Source: Boswellia sacra
Lineage: Eukaryota; Streptophyta; Magnoliopsida; Sapindales; Burseraceae
DNA length: 64,000 bases
NCBI GenBank assembly: GCA_013180625.2
Contig: SNVD02000545.1
Span: 1-64,000, forward strand
Reading direction: 5' to 3'
In this document: positions 22,160 through 33,412 of the stretch, piece after piece
Numbering within the stretch: position 1 is the stretch's first letter
Layout of the letters: each line of letters opens with the position of its first letter
The notes under the pieces: model-generated
The model's input: only the letters and a program-made list of their open reading frames with translations
Database searches by the model: none
Told to the model about the DNA's origin: nothing
Position numbers and translations under genes: made by a program

Positions 22160-22470
22160 TAAAAATATAACTATTGAAACTATTGAAATTCAATGAACAT
22201 CCATTACTTCAAGCATTTGCTTGAAGTAAAAGCTATTGAAATTCATCCACCTCATGATTTGCAAGAAGAGCAAGATGTTGTTTATATAACTCCAGTTACT
22301 CCACAATGTCCCACTAGAATTTTTCAATAAGAATAAGCACATATGAAATTAGCTTCTTATAAAGACAAATTTAACTATCTAAATAACCTAGTATAAAATC
22401 TAAAGAACACTAAAAAAAAAAAAAAACAAAAGAGCTAAAAACACTATTTTAACCTATTCATCATGTTTTT
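22160..22470. other. Short spacer with a hairpin
   Basis: 22204-22214 and 22219-22229 are perfect 11-bp inverted arms (TTACTTCAAGC) around a 4-base loop. A possible short coding remnant (EIHPPHDLQEEQDVVY, then ITPVTPQCPTRIFQ, stop) lies at about 22237-22330; its family is not recognised. Confidence 0.4.
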
Positions 22471-24621
22471 GCATTCTTCTATTGGGCGTAAGAGAATACC
22501 GGCGACATCAAGACCTATATTTCCTATAAAATAAATGCTAGTTATTTTTCCTTCTATAAATAACTTCTGTGCAGTTTTTTGTAAGAAATTAAAGCTGATA
22601 ACAAACAGTACCATAATCGAATGGGATGCATCTATATGTTATTTTTATGTCATTACCACATACAATAACTTGTTATAGATTGTTAGCTAGGTTTTTCTAT
22701 CAGAAATAACCATCATTACTTTATAATAAACCACATAATGCCTAACCAAGAATAACGATTTTATTAGTACTCAAATTAGGACCTGGGTCTTCAATTTGAG
22801 TGTCTGTTATACCACCAACAAATTCTCTAGCTGAGTGTATTCCTTTCAAATCCTACAAAAGCAAAGTGCATTGGTTTTAGGATGATCAGGTATGACATTG
22901 GAGCGTGCTAATCCAAAAGGGTTGGCAATTGATCAATGATATCAGCTTCGCTTCTTGATGAGCTTTCAATGTTTAAGAAAGTTAACTAAAATTAATTAAA
23001 ATAAATTAATGTCTAATTTGAGGAGAAATGAAATTGAAACCTTTTCAATAGTGTAGAAGCCGATAGGTCTAGTACCAACTATGTAGATTAGAAGAAGCTA
23101 AGTTGAAAGCTTCTTGAAAACAATATTCATACAGCTTAATTCATAGTATAGAGGCTTTAGTAGGGGTTTTGTTTCAAACCTTTCCTTTAGGAACTATTAG
23201 ATAGAATACTCGAATTGAAAACTGAGTAATATCATTAACTTCCCTTTTATTTTGGTGAAATTTTAGGCATATCCAATTTGTTTCTTTTTTTTCACTGCCA
23301 ACCCTGTATTTTTGAAAATTAATCAACGATCACCTTTTGTTACTAGAATCATCAAAATCAAAGAAGAGTTGAAGGGTATAATTGTCTTTTAATATGTATT
23401 TCTTTTATCCTTCCATTATTAATTTAACTGATTATGCAAACCTCTTTTTCACCAACAACTTCACCATCTTTGTTCACCAACTAACAAGCATATACACCCC
23501 TGCTTTTCTTGGTCATTTTTTTTTTCTAAGCTATGTAGAACCACATAAGCTTTCAGTATAATTAAGAATCTAATCTTAATGCAATACTATACCAAATCTC
23601 ATATGAAAGAAAAATACCAAGAACTTGCATACTTTGAATCCCTAGAACTTGAATACATGCCCATAACCTTTAGTCCAAAATCACTTGTGTTCAAAGTAGT
23701 CTTGGTGTCCAAGAAAGCATGAACTCGCTTGTTTGGCGTTAAAGTTTTGCATTTCATACGTTTTTGAAGTAAAAAACCCAAGTTATGAAAAGATGAATAC
23801 CAATAGTTCAATTTCCAGCTCAAAAAAAAAAAAAATCAAATCCAACACCAACTAATCAATCACAAGCCTCAAACCTTAATTTTTGGGGAAAAAAAACCTA
23901 ACCTTAGTGTTAACCGATTCTGACAACCTTTGGTTGGCAGTGAAGTTATTGTTAATCTTGTTGAAGTCATTGAAAGCTAATCATCAAAACCCTTATGCCT
24001 TTGCCCAAAAAAAAAAATTGAAAAGATGCTCTAATGGCTGAAAGTCGTTGGATCATGGCTTTCGAAACCATACAACTCACTCTCCTGAGCTTAACACACA
24101 ATTCATCTTTAACACCTCAACTCAATTAGCCAACTCCCAAAATTCTTTGGTTAAATCAATGGAAAAAGAGTGGTTTGAGTTTGTATTTATTGAAAAAAAA
24201 AGGAAAAAGGAGATGATGGAGGAAAGGAAAAGAGAAACTATTTGGTTAAGAAGAAAACATGGAGAAGAAGGAAAGAGAAAGTTACAAGTGAGAAATTTTG
24301 ACAAAAAAAAAAAGATTTTGCTTTTCTTTAACTGAGGGCAAGCTAGTAACTATACAATTAAAGGGTGGAAAAATCAAACTAAAGGAATCCATTAGCCAAG
24401 GGTAGTCGTTGATTGATTTCACGAATAGTATGGTTGGCATTTAAAAAAAAATGGCCAAAAGTTGTATATACCTGAGTTTGTCAATGACAATCTAATATCA
24501 CGAACTTGTCAAAAAAAAAAAAAGTTGTTGGATAATTGGTCACATCTTTGTAGCTTCATAAAACGTTTTTAAGTTTTCTTCTAAAATAATGGCAAAGTCC
24601 TATATTGACGTTCATGTTGCT

Positions 24622-25806
24622 TTAAATTTGAAAAATCACTTCTATATAACAATGCAGTATTAAACATAAGATACGTGGAGTTCCATCTAATCTTACAATC
24701 AAGAACTTTTTGATAGTTGTAATGTTTAAATGACAAGCAACTTTCTCAAAATTTTCAATTCTTTTTGGGGTTGTTGTCCAATAAGCAACACTATTAGAAA
24801 TCCTTTCAATTCCATCACCAACCACATTAAAACCTTCCTTTACTATCAAATTTAAAATGTGAGCAAAACAACACATGTAAAATAACTGCCCACACAATAT
24901 CAAGTCTTTACTAGGAAGTTTCTCCTCAATATATAAGATCATTAGTGCTATAGTTATTAACAGTTAATGTAGAAATCTTACCATCAAAAAGCGATGCAAA
25001 GTCTCACAAATTACCTTATTTGTATAAGAATAAGGCACAAATATAAATCTAAAAGAAACAAAAAGGATATTTAAAAAGAATTGAAAATAAAAAATAATTA
25101 ATAAAAGATTAAACTACAATTAGTTAAAGAAGTTGATATCTTAAAATTCAACAATTAAAAGTCCAAGAGTCATCAACAAAATGTATCGTGACCACCATAT
25201 ACCCTTTTTTTTTGGTTGCTTACAGTCTCATATACCAATTATAATGGCAATCCTACTTTTATTTGCAACCAAACAAATATTCATAGCCTTCTCAGGTATA
25301 TATCTTTCTTTTGTTATTGTTTTTCAAGAAATTGACTTGTATAATGGATTAAGGGGAGTATATACATCTCTAAAACTTTGATGCTTAACAACCCTTAAAA
25401 GGTACTTATGCAAAATAATCATGCGGGAAAACTTCCTTCTAGTTACATCAAGATCAGAACTATATGTTTCTAACTTTCTCTTCTTGTTAATTGTCTTATT
25501 AGAAGTCAAATAATATTGATTGGTGCTTGTTTGATTTTCCTTTTATCTACCATACCTTCTTAAGTAGTCATGCAAGTATGTTGTACCATCTGCAGCTTTT
25601 GAAACTAACTTTGCATTACAATAGTTACATATAGCCTTACCCATGCCATTAATTTTTTCCCCTTTAAAATGTTGCCATACCACATATCTTAACTTTGTTT
25701 GTCTAGAAGGAACCATATTGCAATTCATATCATCTTCAATGACATGTAGAGATGCATCATCAACAATGCAAGTTTGTCTTCCATCTGCTAGTTGTGGTGT
25801 AAACAT
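24622..25806 (-). pseudogene. hAT transposase, decayed
   Basis: On the minus strand, 25806-25543 has a BED-type zinc-finger segment (LRYVVWQHFKGEK; AICNYCNAKL; TTYLHDYLRRY). 25509-25324 continues with RRKFSRMIILHKYLLRVVKH and FRDVYTPLNPLYKSIS. About 25330-25140 has KSRIAI and KKGYMVVTIHFVDDSWT. 24942-24622 has CCFAHILNLIVKEGF, ERISNSVAYWTTTPKRIENF and a WN-type region. This is the order of plant BED-hAT transposases: BED finger, then the DDE-type catalytic core. Frameshifts and stops separate the blocks and the C-terminal dimerisation part is not seen. A parallel remnant lies at 51720-52390. Confidence 0.8.
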
Positions 25807-26283
25807 CTTTAATCTACAGATTATATATAATCAAAATTGATAAAATTTCTATTATTAACATAATAAACGCAATTATCAAATTCATATTTATATCAAACAT
25901 AATAGAGATACTTACCTCCACCTTTGGAAATTCATGATCAAATTCATGTTCACTTGGAAGTATACCAAATAAACCCATTTGGCTTCCCAATCCTCTCTTG
26001 TCTAATCCATTTCTCTTGATTTTAATTTCTTTATCCTCTCAAGTCTCAACCCTACCATATTGCATCACTCTTTTACGTCATGACACTTATATATTGTTGT
26101 ATTGTGTTCTTCACTTCACAAAAATAAAATTATCATTACTATTTAATACTAAATACATATTTATTAGTAACTACTAGTGTTAACATTTAATTAACTAAAT
26201 TAACATAAGATAATACCCAAATCATCAATGATTAAAATAAATCATGATCTAAGTACAAGAAATTAAAGAAGTTAGCTTACAAA

Positions 26284-26571
26284 CAGTGGCGGAGCCACGT
26301 TGGATGAAAAGGGGCAATTGAACCCTCTGATGATTAAAAATATACTAAATTATATATTAAGTTTTACTTGTTGCCCTCTCATACTTCTTTCTCTTGATTA
26401 TAGCCTCCTAGTAAATATTTGTTCTTTCTTTGTTGCCCTCTTAGATATCTAAAGTTTTTTTATTGCCCTCTCAATAAGCCCATGTTTCAGTGTTGCAATT
26501 ATATAAAAGTCTATATCTAGTTAAGTTTAAGCTTCATTTACCATTACATAAAATAAAATAAAAAATTACTG

Positions 26572-26602
<31 letters not shown>

Positions 26603-27474
26603 TCCTCTTTTTCAAGAAAGCAGCACTCCACTAAAATTCAAAGTGTACTTTAATTGTAATATAAACATAAAATTGTTTTATTATTCTGTTAGACCACTTT
26701 ACTCTCAATTTGTCTTTTCTCTATTATATTTCATCTCCAGCAAGCCGAAAACCCAGTTTCAACTACTCTTCAACGGTTCAAGCATTCAACCCTAATAACT
26801 CTAATTTCTCTCAATTCCATCCTCTCTCAAAAAAAGTTTTTCTAAAAAAAAGGAATAGTTGCTATAGAGGTGTGCCCCATACAAATATTATTTTATTTTA
26901 TTTTTGTTATTGGAACAAAAAAAAAAGAAATTAGGCTTTTGAAGTTTGAGTAAATAGATTATTTGATGGATTTAGTATTTGATTGTTAGGATTTTATATA
27001 AGGATTCAAATAATTGATATTGTAATATAACAATGGCATTGGTTTGTTACAACTTACGTGTATATAAATGGGTTTATCTAGGGCTATTTTTTTTATTTCA
27101 TTGATTAAATTCTTTTCATTGAGTTTCTGCATGTAATTTTTTCAATGATTTATCATTTATATTTATATTGTAGTTAGTTTAGTTTACATTATATCCATTT
27201 TCTTTACAATTATTAAAGAATTATAGGTTAAATTTTATTTTTTTCAATTTAACTTCTTTAATTGAACTCTTACCATTGAGTTTTTACATTAAATTACATA
27301 TTACATTAAACAAATTATTGATACAATACTTTAGTATATAAAAATGTATTTAAGACATATTAAATACCAATATAATCAGTTAACAAAATAAAGATTTTAG
27401 TATTTTTAATTTAGATGTCAAGTCTTATAGTTTGAATTTGCCCCCCGAAAGCAAAGTTTTTGGCTCCGCCACTA
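26284..27474. mobile_element. Non-autonomous hAT element
   Basis: Terminal inverted repeats CAGTGGCGGAGCCA (left) and TGGCTCCGCCACTA (right) are flanked by a perfect 8-bp duplication CTTACAAA at 26276-26283 and 27475-27482, the hAT signature. The related sequence at 54520-54545 in copy C is the uninserted version of the same site. No transposase frame is present in its 1191 bp. GTGGCGGAGCCA-ended repeats are common in dicot genomes. Confidence 0.93.
26572..26596. repeat. (TC)n microsatellite
   Basis: An uninterrupted TC run inside the hAT element. Confidence 0.95.
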
Positions 27475-27973
27475 CTTACAAATCAATGAAGATTCCCTCT
27501 TTGCAAATCAAAACATGTAATTACAGTAGAGGATGTCTTGTTTAGATATTGCAGAAAAAAAAAATATAAGCAAACTAATTTCTTAATTTGATTACCCAAA
27601 CTGAAAATTCAAGAATTTTTTTAAAAAGAAAAGAAACATAAATCTCTAATCTTTCACAAATGGACATCAACTTTAGGTTTAGCAACATTTAGTTGAGAAA
27701 GACTTCTTTTAGGTGAACCATGAATGCCAACACTAATGCATGAGGTTTTAGTGGCAAAAAAAGAGTGGCCATAAAGTATTCAATAGAGTATGCATCTAAT
27801 AGAAGTGAAAAAGAAAGTTTAGTAATTACGTTTCTTTTGTTTTGTTGACTATTAGTCTTACAGCTTCGTGTCATATTTTTTCAATATTTTTCATATATAT
27901 TGTTTTTTTCTTTCAAATCTTAACAAGATACTAGGTGAAACATATAGGAAAGAAAATCCCAATGCCCATTCTA

Positions 27974-28599
27974 TGAAGTCTATGGCTCAACTTGTGTAGT
28001 GTAGGTGCGCATTTGGAGCTGTGCAGGCGTGCCAAATCTGCATCAGACCAGTATCAGACATGCAAATATAGAAAGTTGGTGCTCCTGTACGGATCATTTG
28101 GCACAAGAGTGCGGATTTTGGGTTTGCGGATCTACTGGGCAAAGAGTTTGCGCAAGTGCGCTAGTAATGTTATGAAAGAGCGCAGGTCTTTTCCTAGTCT
28201 AAATAGGATTTCTTGTTACGCAAGCAATTGGCCTACAAGCCTTGGACCATAAATAAGGGAAGTGTTTTTCAATGTAAAAAGAGTTTTAGGAGTGTATAAA
28301 AAGAGAGGAAAGGAAGAGAGTTAGGGTTTAGAGAGATTAGGAGTTTCTTGGAGAACAAGAAATTAAATTTCTTCTAGTTGTCCCTTGTAAATACTCATGT
28401 ATCATTATTTTTCACCATAGTGGATTGATCATCACCAGCAACTGGACGTAGTTTCACATATTGTGGTATGAACTAGTATAAATTCTTGTGTCATTGTGTT
28501 CTTGTTTTGTTTTATTTTTGCTTGAGTGTGGTTTGAATCTCCTATTTTAATTCTGCATTAAGTCTCTTGTGAGTGAGCATGTCGCTCTTCTTAACAACA
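27974..28599 (+). mobile_element. 5' LTR of copia element
   Basis: Starts TGAAGTCTATGGCTC and ends AACAACA, just before the primer-binding site. Matches 32725-33412. Confidence 0.88.
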
Positions 28600-28602
28600 A
28601 AT

Positions 28603-28614
28603 TGGTATTAGAGC
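28603..28614 (+). promoter_or_regulatory. Primer-binding site (initiator Met tRNA)
   Basis: TGGTATTAGAGC, one base from the TGGTATCAGAGC that pairs with plant initiator methionine tRNA; 3 bp from the LTR end. Confidence 0.85.
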
Positions 28615-28727
28615 CTAGTTACGACTGTTTGGGGTCTTTGGTGGCCAGAAGTTCTTAGCACAATAGGTGTTCAATAAAAGTCCTAACTTGTAGTTGTACA
28701 GTACGAGAAGTGTTCGAAGAAATTCCT

Positions 28728-29515
28728 ATGATGGCTGCATCAACCAGCAAGTACGAGATTGAGAAGTTTGATGGTAGCGGTAACTTTGCTATTTGGAGGA
28801 TGAAGATGTTGGCTTTGTTAGGCAACCTAGGACTGGATAAGGCACTTAGGGGCGAAAGTCAAGATGCTAGAAAGCTATAGCACTAAAAAGAAGAGCGATA
28901 TCATGAAGAAGGCCTACAACACGTTAATTCTCTGTTTGAGCGACAAGGTTTAACGTAAGTCTCTCGGATGAAAACTGTGGCTGAGGTATGGTTAAAGCTT
29001 GAAAGCCTTTATATGACGAAAAATCTGTCGAGTAAGTTGTATTTAAAGGTAAAATTTTTCACTTTCAAAATGGCTGAGATAAGAACTTGCAAGACCATAT
29101 TGATGAATTTAACAAGTTGTGCTTAGATTTAGAAAATATACAAATTGAATATGATGAAGATAAGGCATTGGTGTTGTTGCATTCTCTTTCGAAGTCATAT
29201 GAGAAATTTGTAGATATTTTGAAGCATGGTAGGGAAACATCATCGTTAGATGATGTTGTTGGTGCGTTGAATTCGGAAGATCTCTAAAGGAAGAATGCAT
29301 TGGGTGAACACTCGGGTGAAGGGCTATATATTAGAGGTAGGAGTGACAAACATGATTACAAGGGCAAGTCATACTCAAGGTCAAAGTCAAAGGGAAAGAA
29401 AGCTGTAAAATGCTTCCACTGTCATGAAGAAGGGCGTATTAGTAGGCTTTGTCCCAAAAGAAAGAAGAATGAGAAGGGGAAAAAACCAGAAAAGGTGATG
29501 TTACAATTGTAGAGG
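28728..29515 (+). pseudogene. copia gag, decayed
   Basis: Begins MMAASTSKYEIEKFDGSGNF, a typical copia gag start (the FDG..NF..W...M motif), and breaks at a stop after RGESQDARKL. It resumes in other frames (LNTLILCLSDKV; DHIDEFNKLCLDLENIQIEY). The nucleocapsid zinc knuckle at 29411-29452 reads CFHCHEEGRISRLC: the CX2CX4HX4C pattern has Arg (codon 29435-29437) in place of His. Gag forms the virus-like particle core and the knuckle binds RNA. The loss of His, the stops and the frameshifts show it is dead. Confidence 0.85.
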
Positions 29516-29574
29516 ATGGATATGAGAGTTCGGATGTGCTAGTTATGACTACGAAAAACACAAAGAAGCAATAG

Positions 29575-30171
29575 ATTTTTTATTTCAATTGTTCATTCCA
29601 CATGATGCCAAATAGAAACTGGCTTGAGTCTTATGAGAAGATTGACGGCAAAAAAGTTTTGTTGGGTGATAACAAAGCTCGTAGCGTGGTAGGCATAGGG
29701 ACAGTTCGAATAAAAACTCATGATGGCATGAAAAGAGTTTTGACGTTTATGAGGCATATTACAGAGTTGAAGCAAAATTTGATTTCACTCAGTATGCTGG
29801 ATTCCAATGGCTGTAGTTACAAAAGGGAGAATGACATCTTGAAAGTTACAAGAGGATCCTTGGTGGTAATGAAAGGTGCGAGAGAAAACGGTTTGTATAT
29901 TCTCCAAGGCACCACTATAATTGGAGAAGCAGGCTCGGTGTTGGGCATGGATGATAAAGGTTACTTGTGGCATAAGAGGTTTGGTCATGTGAGTGAAAGA
30001 GGGCTTCAAGAGCTACAGAAGCAGGGACTATTGTGTAGTGATAAGTTAGAAAAATTGGAGTTTTGTGAGCATTGCATTCTTGGCAAATCGAGTCAGGTAA
30101 AATTTGCTTCCTTATCTTATACAACAAAAGAAACTCAGTTATGTCCATTCAGATCTATGGGGTCCATCTAA
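29575..30171 (+). pseudogene. copia protease and pre-integrase domain, decayed
   Basis: NCSFHMMPNRNWLESYEKID marks the protease region. The catalytic Asp-Ser-Gly expected just before CSFHM is replaced by residues from TATTTCAAT, so the protease is not active as read. Downstream, GYLWHKRFGHVSERGL and FCEHCILGK form the His-His-Cys-Cys finger of the GAG-pre-integrase domain. The frame is open from 29602 to 30171 without further stops and then shifts. Confidence 0.82.
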
Positions 30172-30768
30172 ACATGTAACTTTAGGTAGAGGTAAATACT
30201 TCATGTCCATTATTAATGACTACTCAAGAAAGGTATGGATGTGCATAAGACTAAGGATGAAGCACTCCAAAAATTTGAGCATTGAAAAAAGATGGTTGAA
30301 GTCCAAACGGGTAAAAAAGTTTAAAAACTTAGAATTGATAATAGTTTGGAGTTCTCAAATGAAGAGTTTAGCTGCTTTTGTAACAATGAGGGAGTAGTGA
30401 GGCATAAAATGGTACCCTGTACACCGCAACAAAATGGCTTGGCTGGAAGGATGAATAGAATGCTTCTTCAGAGGGTGAGATGTATGTTGTTGAGCATTGG
30501 GTTGCCTAAGAAATTTTGGGGAGAAGCAATCAACACAGTAGCATACTTGATTAATAGGTGTCTGTCAATAGCAATTGGTTTCAAGATGCCTGAAGAAATG
30601 TGGATAGGTTCACCTCCAAGTTATAGTCATTTAAGGGTGTTTGGTTGTGTGGCATATGCACATATCAAACAAGATAAGCTGGAGCTAAGGACAATGAAAT
30701 ACATGCTTGTTGGCTATCCAGAAAGTGCGAAGGGGTACAGACTTGGTAGCAAGAGTCAAATGTCTTGA
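30104..30768 (+). pseudogene. copia integrase core, decayed
   Basis: LSYVHSDLWGPSKHV carries the first catalytic Asp. LRIDNSLEFS, seen only in a shifted frame near 30328-30357, carries the second. In TPQQNGLAGRMNR the third catalytic residue, normally the Glu of AERMNR, is Gly (codon GGA at 30445-30447). The segment continues LLQRVRCMLLSIGLPKKFWG and HLRVFGCVAYAHI, the usual region after the core. With Glu lost and frameshifts present it cannot integrate DNA. Confidence 0.87.
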
Positions 30769-30999
30769 AGTGTTTCACAATCAGAGATGTCACCTTTAGA
30801 GAATCGGAGTTCTATTTTGGGGGCTGTTTAAAACCTCAATCAATACCTAATGATATTACTACAGATGAAGATAGTGTTGGGATTAAGGTGGAGCTTCATG
30901 AGGCTAAAGATTCTCGAAAAGAAGGGGCAGGTGAAACGGATGAACATGATGACATTGAGAAAGTCTTTGATGACTCTGATGACTTGAAAAACTATCAAC

Positions 31000-31923
31000 T
31001 AGCAAGAGATCATACTAGAAGGACAGTGGCACCATCGGTGAGGTATGGATACATTGATCTTATAGCTTTTGTTGTCAATATGAGAGGAGATTGATGGTAA
31101 TGAACCTAGAAATTGTAGGGAAGCAATGGCTTGTAGAGATAGGAATCATTGACAGCAGGCAATGATGGAAGAAATGGATTCTTTGAATAAGAATCGTACA
31201 TGGATTTTGGTTAATAACACTACTAGACATAAGGTAGTAGGTTGCAAATGAGTTTTCAGACGAAAAGAAAATCCTTGTGGTGAAGGAAAGCCTAGGTACA
31301 ATGCTAGGCTAGTGGTGAAAGGATTTATGCAAAATGAGGGCATTTATTTTAATGAGGTTTTCTCTCCAGTCGTAAAACACACATCAATTAGAGTACTATT
31401 GGCTTTTGTAAACTAGTTTGATATAGAGTTAGAGCAAATAGATGTCAAAACCACATTCCTTCATGGTTATTTGGAGGAGAGGATTGTGATGGCACAATAG
31501 GAGGGTTTTGTGAAAGTAAGAAGCGAAGACAAGGTATGTTTGTTGAAGAAATCCTTGTATGGCCTCAAGCAGTCACCAAGGCAATGGCATTTGAAGTTTG
31601 ATGATTTCATGATTAAACATGGGTATGCTAGAAGTAAATATGATAGTTGCGTATATGTGAAATGGTTGAAAAATGGAGTTGGGATTTTCTTCTTGTTGTA
31701 TATTGATGAAATGTTGATTGCATCAACGAGCATGCAAGAAGTCCAAAAACTGAAAGTACAACTGAATAAGGAATTTGAGATGAAAGATTTGAGTTGTGCT
31801 AAAAAGATCTTGGGAATGAAGATCAGTAGAGATAAAGATAAAGGATTGTTATTTCTGTCTCAAGGTGACCACACTCTCAAAATGCTTGAGAAGTTTAACA
31901 TGGCTGGTGCAAAGAAGGTGTAG
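31000..31923 (+). pseudogene. copia reverse transcriptase, decayed
   Basis: From about 31100, NLEIVGKQWLVEIG-like and MDSLNKNRTWILVN segments precede the fingers. 31510-31923 is open: VCLLKKSLYGLKQSPRQWHL, then KFDDFMIKHGYARSKYDSCV. The catalytic YVDD box reads YIDE (codons 31699-31710), so the second Asp is Glu. KKILGMKISRDKDKGLLFLS follows. Several in-frame TAGs occur before 31510. Confidence 0.88.
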
Positions 31924-32624
31924 ACTCTTTTGACAGCTCATTCTAAACTTTCATCGATACAGTCTCTTACCATAGATGTTGAGAAAGAGGAGATTACCAA
32001 AATTCTTTATGCAAGTGCTGCTGGGAGTTTGATGTACTCTATGGTTTAGTGAGTCATTTTATGTCGAATCTGGGTAGATGTCATTGGTAAGCTATCAAGT
32101 GGATGTTTAAATATCTGAAGAGTTCTTTAAACTACGAGTTAGTGTATGAGAGAGCAAGGATGTGGATGAAAAGCCGATGGAGTTATGTGGATACAGATTT
32201 TACGGGTGATCTTGACAAGAGAAGGTCATTAACCAGTTACGTGTTCACTTTGTTTGGTTGCACCGTCAGTTGGAAAGTCAATTTGTAGTCAGTTGTGGCT
32301 CTTTCAACAACTGAGGCAAAATATATTGCAGCTACGGAGGCTGTAAAAGAAGCATTGTTGCTACAAGGGCTTGTTGTTGAGTTTGGTGTAAAGCAAGACG
32401 ACATAAAAATGTTTTGTGATAGCCAAAGTGCAATACATTTGACTAAAAATCAAATGTATCATGAGAGAGCCAAACATATAGACATCAAGTTGCATTTCAT
32501 CAGGGATGTCATTGTTGAAGGGAAGGTTTCAGTAGTTAAGATTCATACTGAAAGAAATCTGACTGATAAGATTACTAAGCCCGTTACGAGTGTTAAGTTC
32601 AACACTTGTTTCGATTTGAGATGA
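31924..32624 (+). pseudogene. copia RNase H, decayed
   Basis: Connection-type sequence (YVDTDFTGDLDKRRSLTSYV) carries the first RNase H Asp. LSTTEAKYIAATEAVKEALL follows, where the catalytic Glu of TTEAEY is Lys (codon 32319-32321). FCDSQSAIHLTKNQMYHERA, then KHIDIKLHFIRD and KITKPV close the polyprotein. Stops at 31921 and in the linker break it. Confidence 0.86.
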
Positions 32625-32724
32625 GTGACGGATGGACCGTTTTAGCTTGAAGATGGATGTGACTGGAGTCTACTATGGTGGTTTACAGTATGGAAACACA
32701 AGCTTGATCCAAGATGGAGATTTG

Positions 32725-33412
32725 TGAAGTATGTGGCTCAACTTGTGTAGTGCAAGCAGAACAATAGCGCAGGCACGCATCTGGAGCTATGCAGGCGCAC
32801 CAAATCCACATTAGATTCAGTATCAGACATGCGAAGACATAAAGTTAGTGCTCTCTTGTAGATCATTTGGTACAGGAGCACAGAATTGGTGCTTTCGCTT
32901 GGATCATTTGGCGTAGAAGCATGGATTCTGGGTTTGAGGATTTTCAGAGTAGAGAGTTGGCACAGGCGTGCGAGTAATATTGCACAGGAGAGTGGGTCTA
33001 TTTTCTTGTCTAAATAGGATTTCATGTTACGCAAGTAATTGACCTACAAGCCTTGGACTATAAATAAAGGACGTGTTTTTCAATGTAAAAAGAGTTCTAG
33101 GAGTATAGAAAAAGAGAGGAAAGGAAAAGAGTTAGGGTTTAGAGAGATTGGGAATTTCTTGGAGAACAAGAAACTAAATTTCTTCTAATTGTCCCTTGTA
33201 AACACTCCTGTGTCTCTTATTTTTCACCATAGTGGATTGATCATCACTAGTGACTCGACGTAAGATCACGTATTCTGGTCTGAACAGTATAAATTCTTGT
33301 GTCCTTCTGTTCTTGTTTTGTCTTATTTTTGCTTGGGTATGGTTTGAATCTCCTACTTTAATTTCGCATTAAGTCTCTTGTGAGTGTGCGTGCCGCTTTA
33401 CTTCATAATACA
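32725..33412 (+). mobile_element. 3' LTR of copia element
   Basis: Starts TGAAGTATGTGGCTC after a purine stretch (AAGATGGAGATT at 32711-32722). About 60 bp longer than the 5' LTR, mainly because a segment around GATCATTTGG is duplicated at 32850-32935. The right end is 33410 or 33412. Confidence 0.86.

Larger units (their letters stand above)
22471..27890 (-). repeat. Copy A of a three-copy hAT-containing repeat family
   Basis: Matches copy C (49888-54950) along most of its length and copy B (45802-49345) over the left part, after discounting inserted elements. It contains hAT transposase remnants at 24622-25806, so the family is probably a large decayed hAT transposon. Terminal repeats were not identified. 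It is interrupted by a separate hAT element at 26284-27474. Confidence 0.7.
27974..33412 (+). mobile_element. Ty1/copia retrotransposon, complete but inactive
   Basis: Two direct LTRs (27974-28599 and 32725-33412) flank a primer-binding site, gag and pol in copia order (gag, protease, integrase, reverse transcriptase, RNase H) and a purine tract. The LTRs differ at many positions, one has an internal duplication, and coding regions carry many stops and frameshifts, so the insertion is old. No clear 5-bp target duplication was found. It sits beside the end of copy A. Confidence 0.93.

Noticed and set aside
22204..22229. 11-bp hairpin as a terminator or small-RNA precursor
   Set aside because: Too short for a plant microRNA precursor, and bacterial-type terminators do not apply here.
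27992..28252. 86-residue frame
   Set aside because: Lies wholly in the copia 5' LTR.
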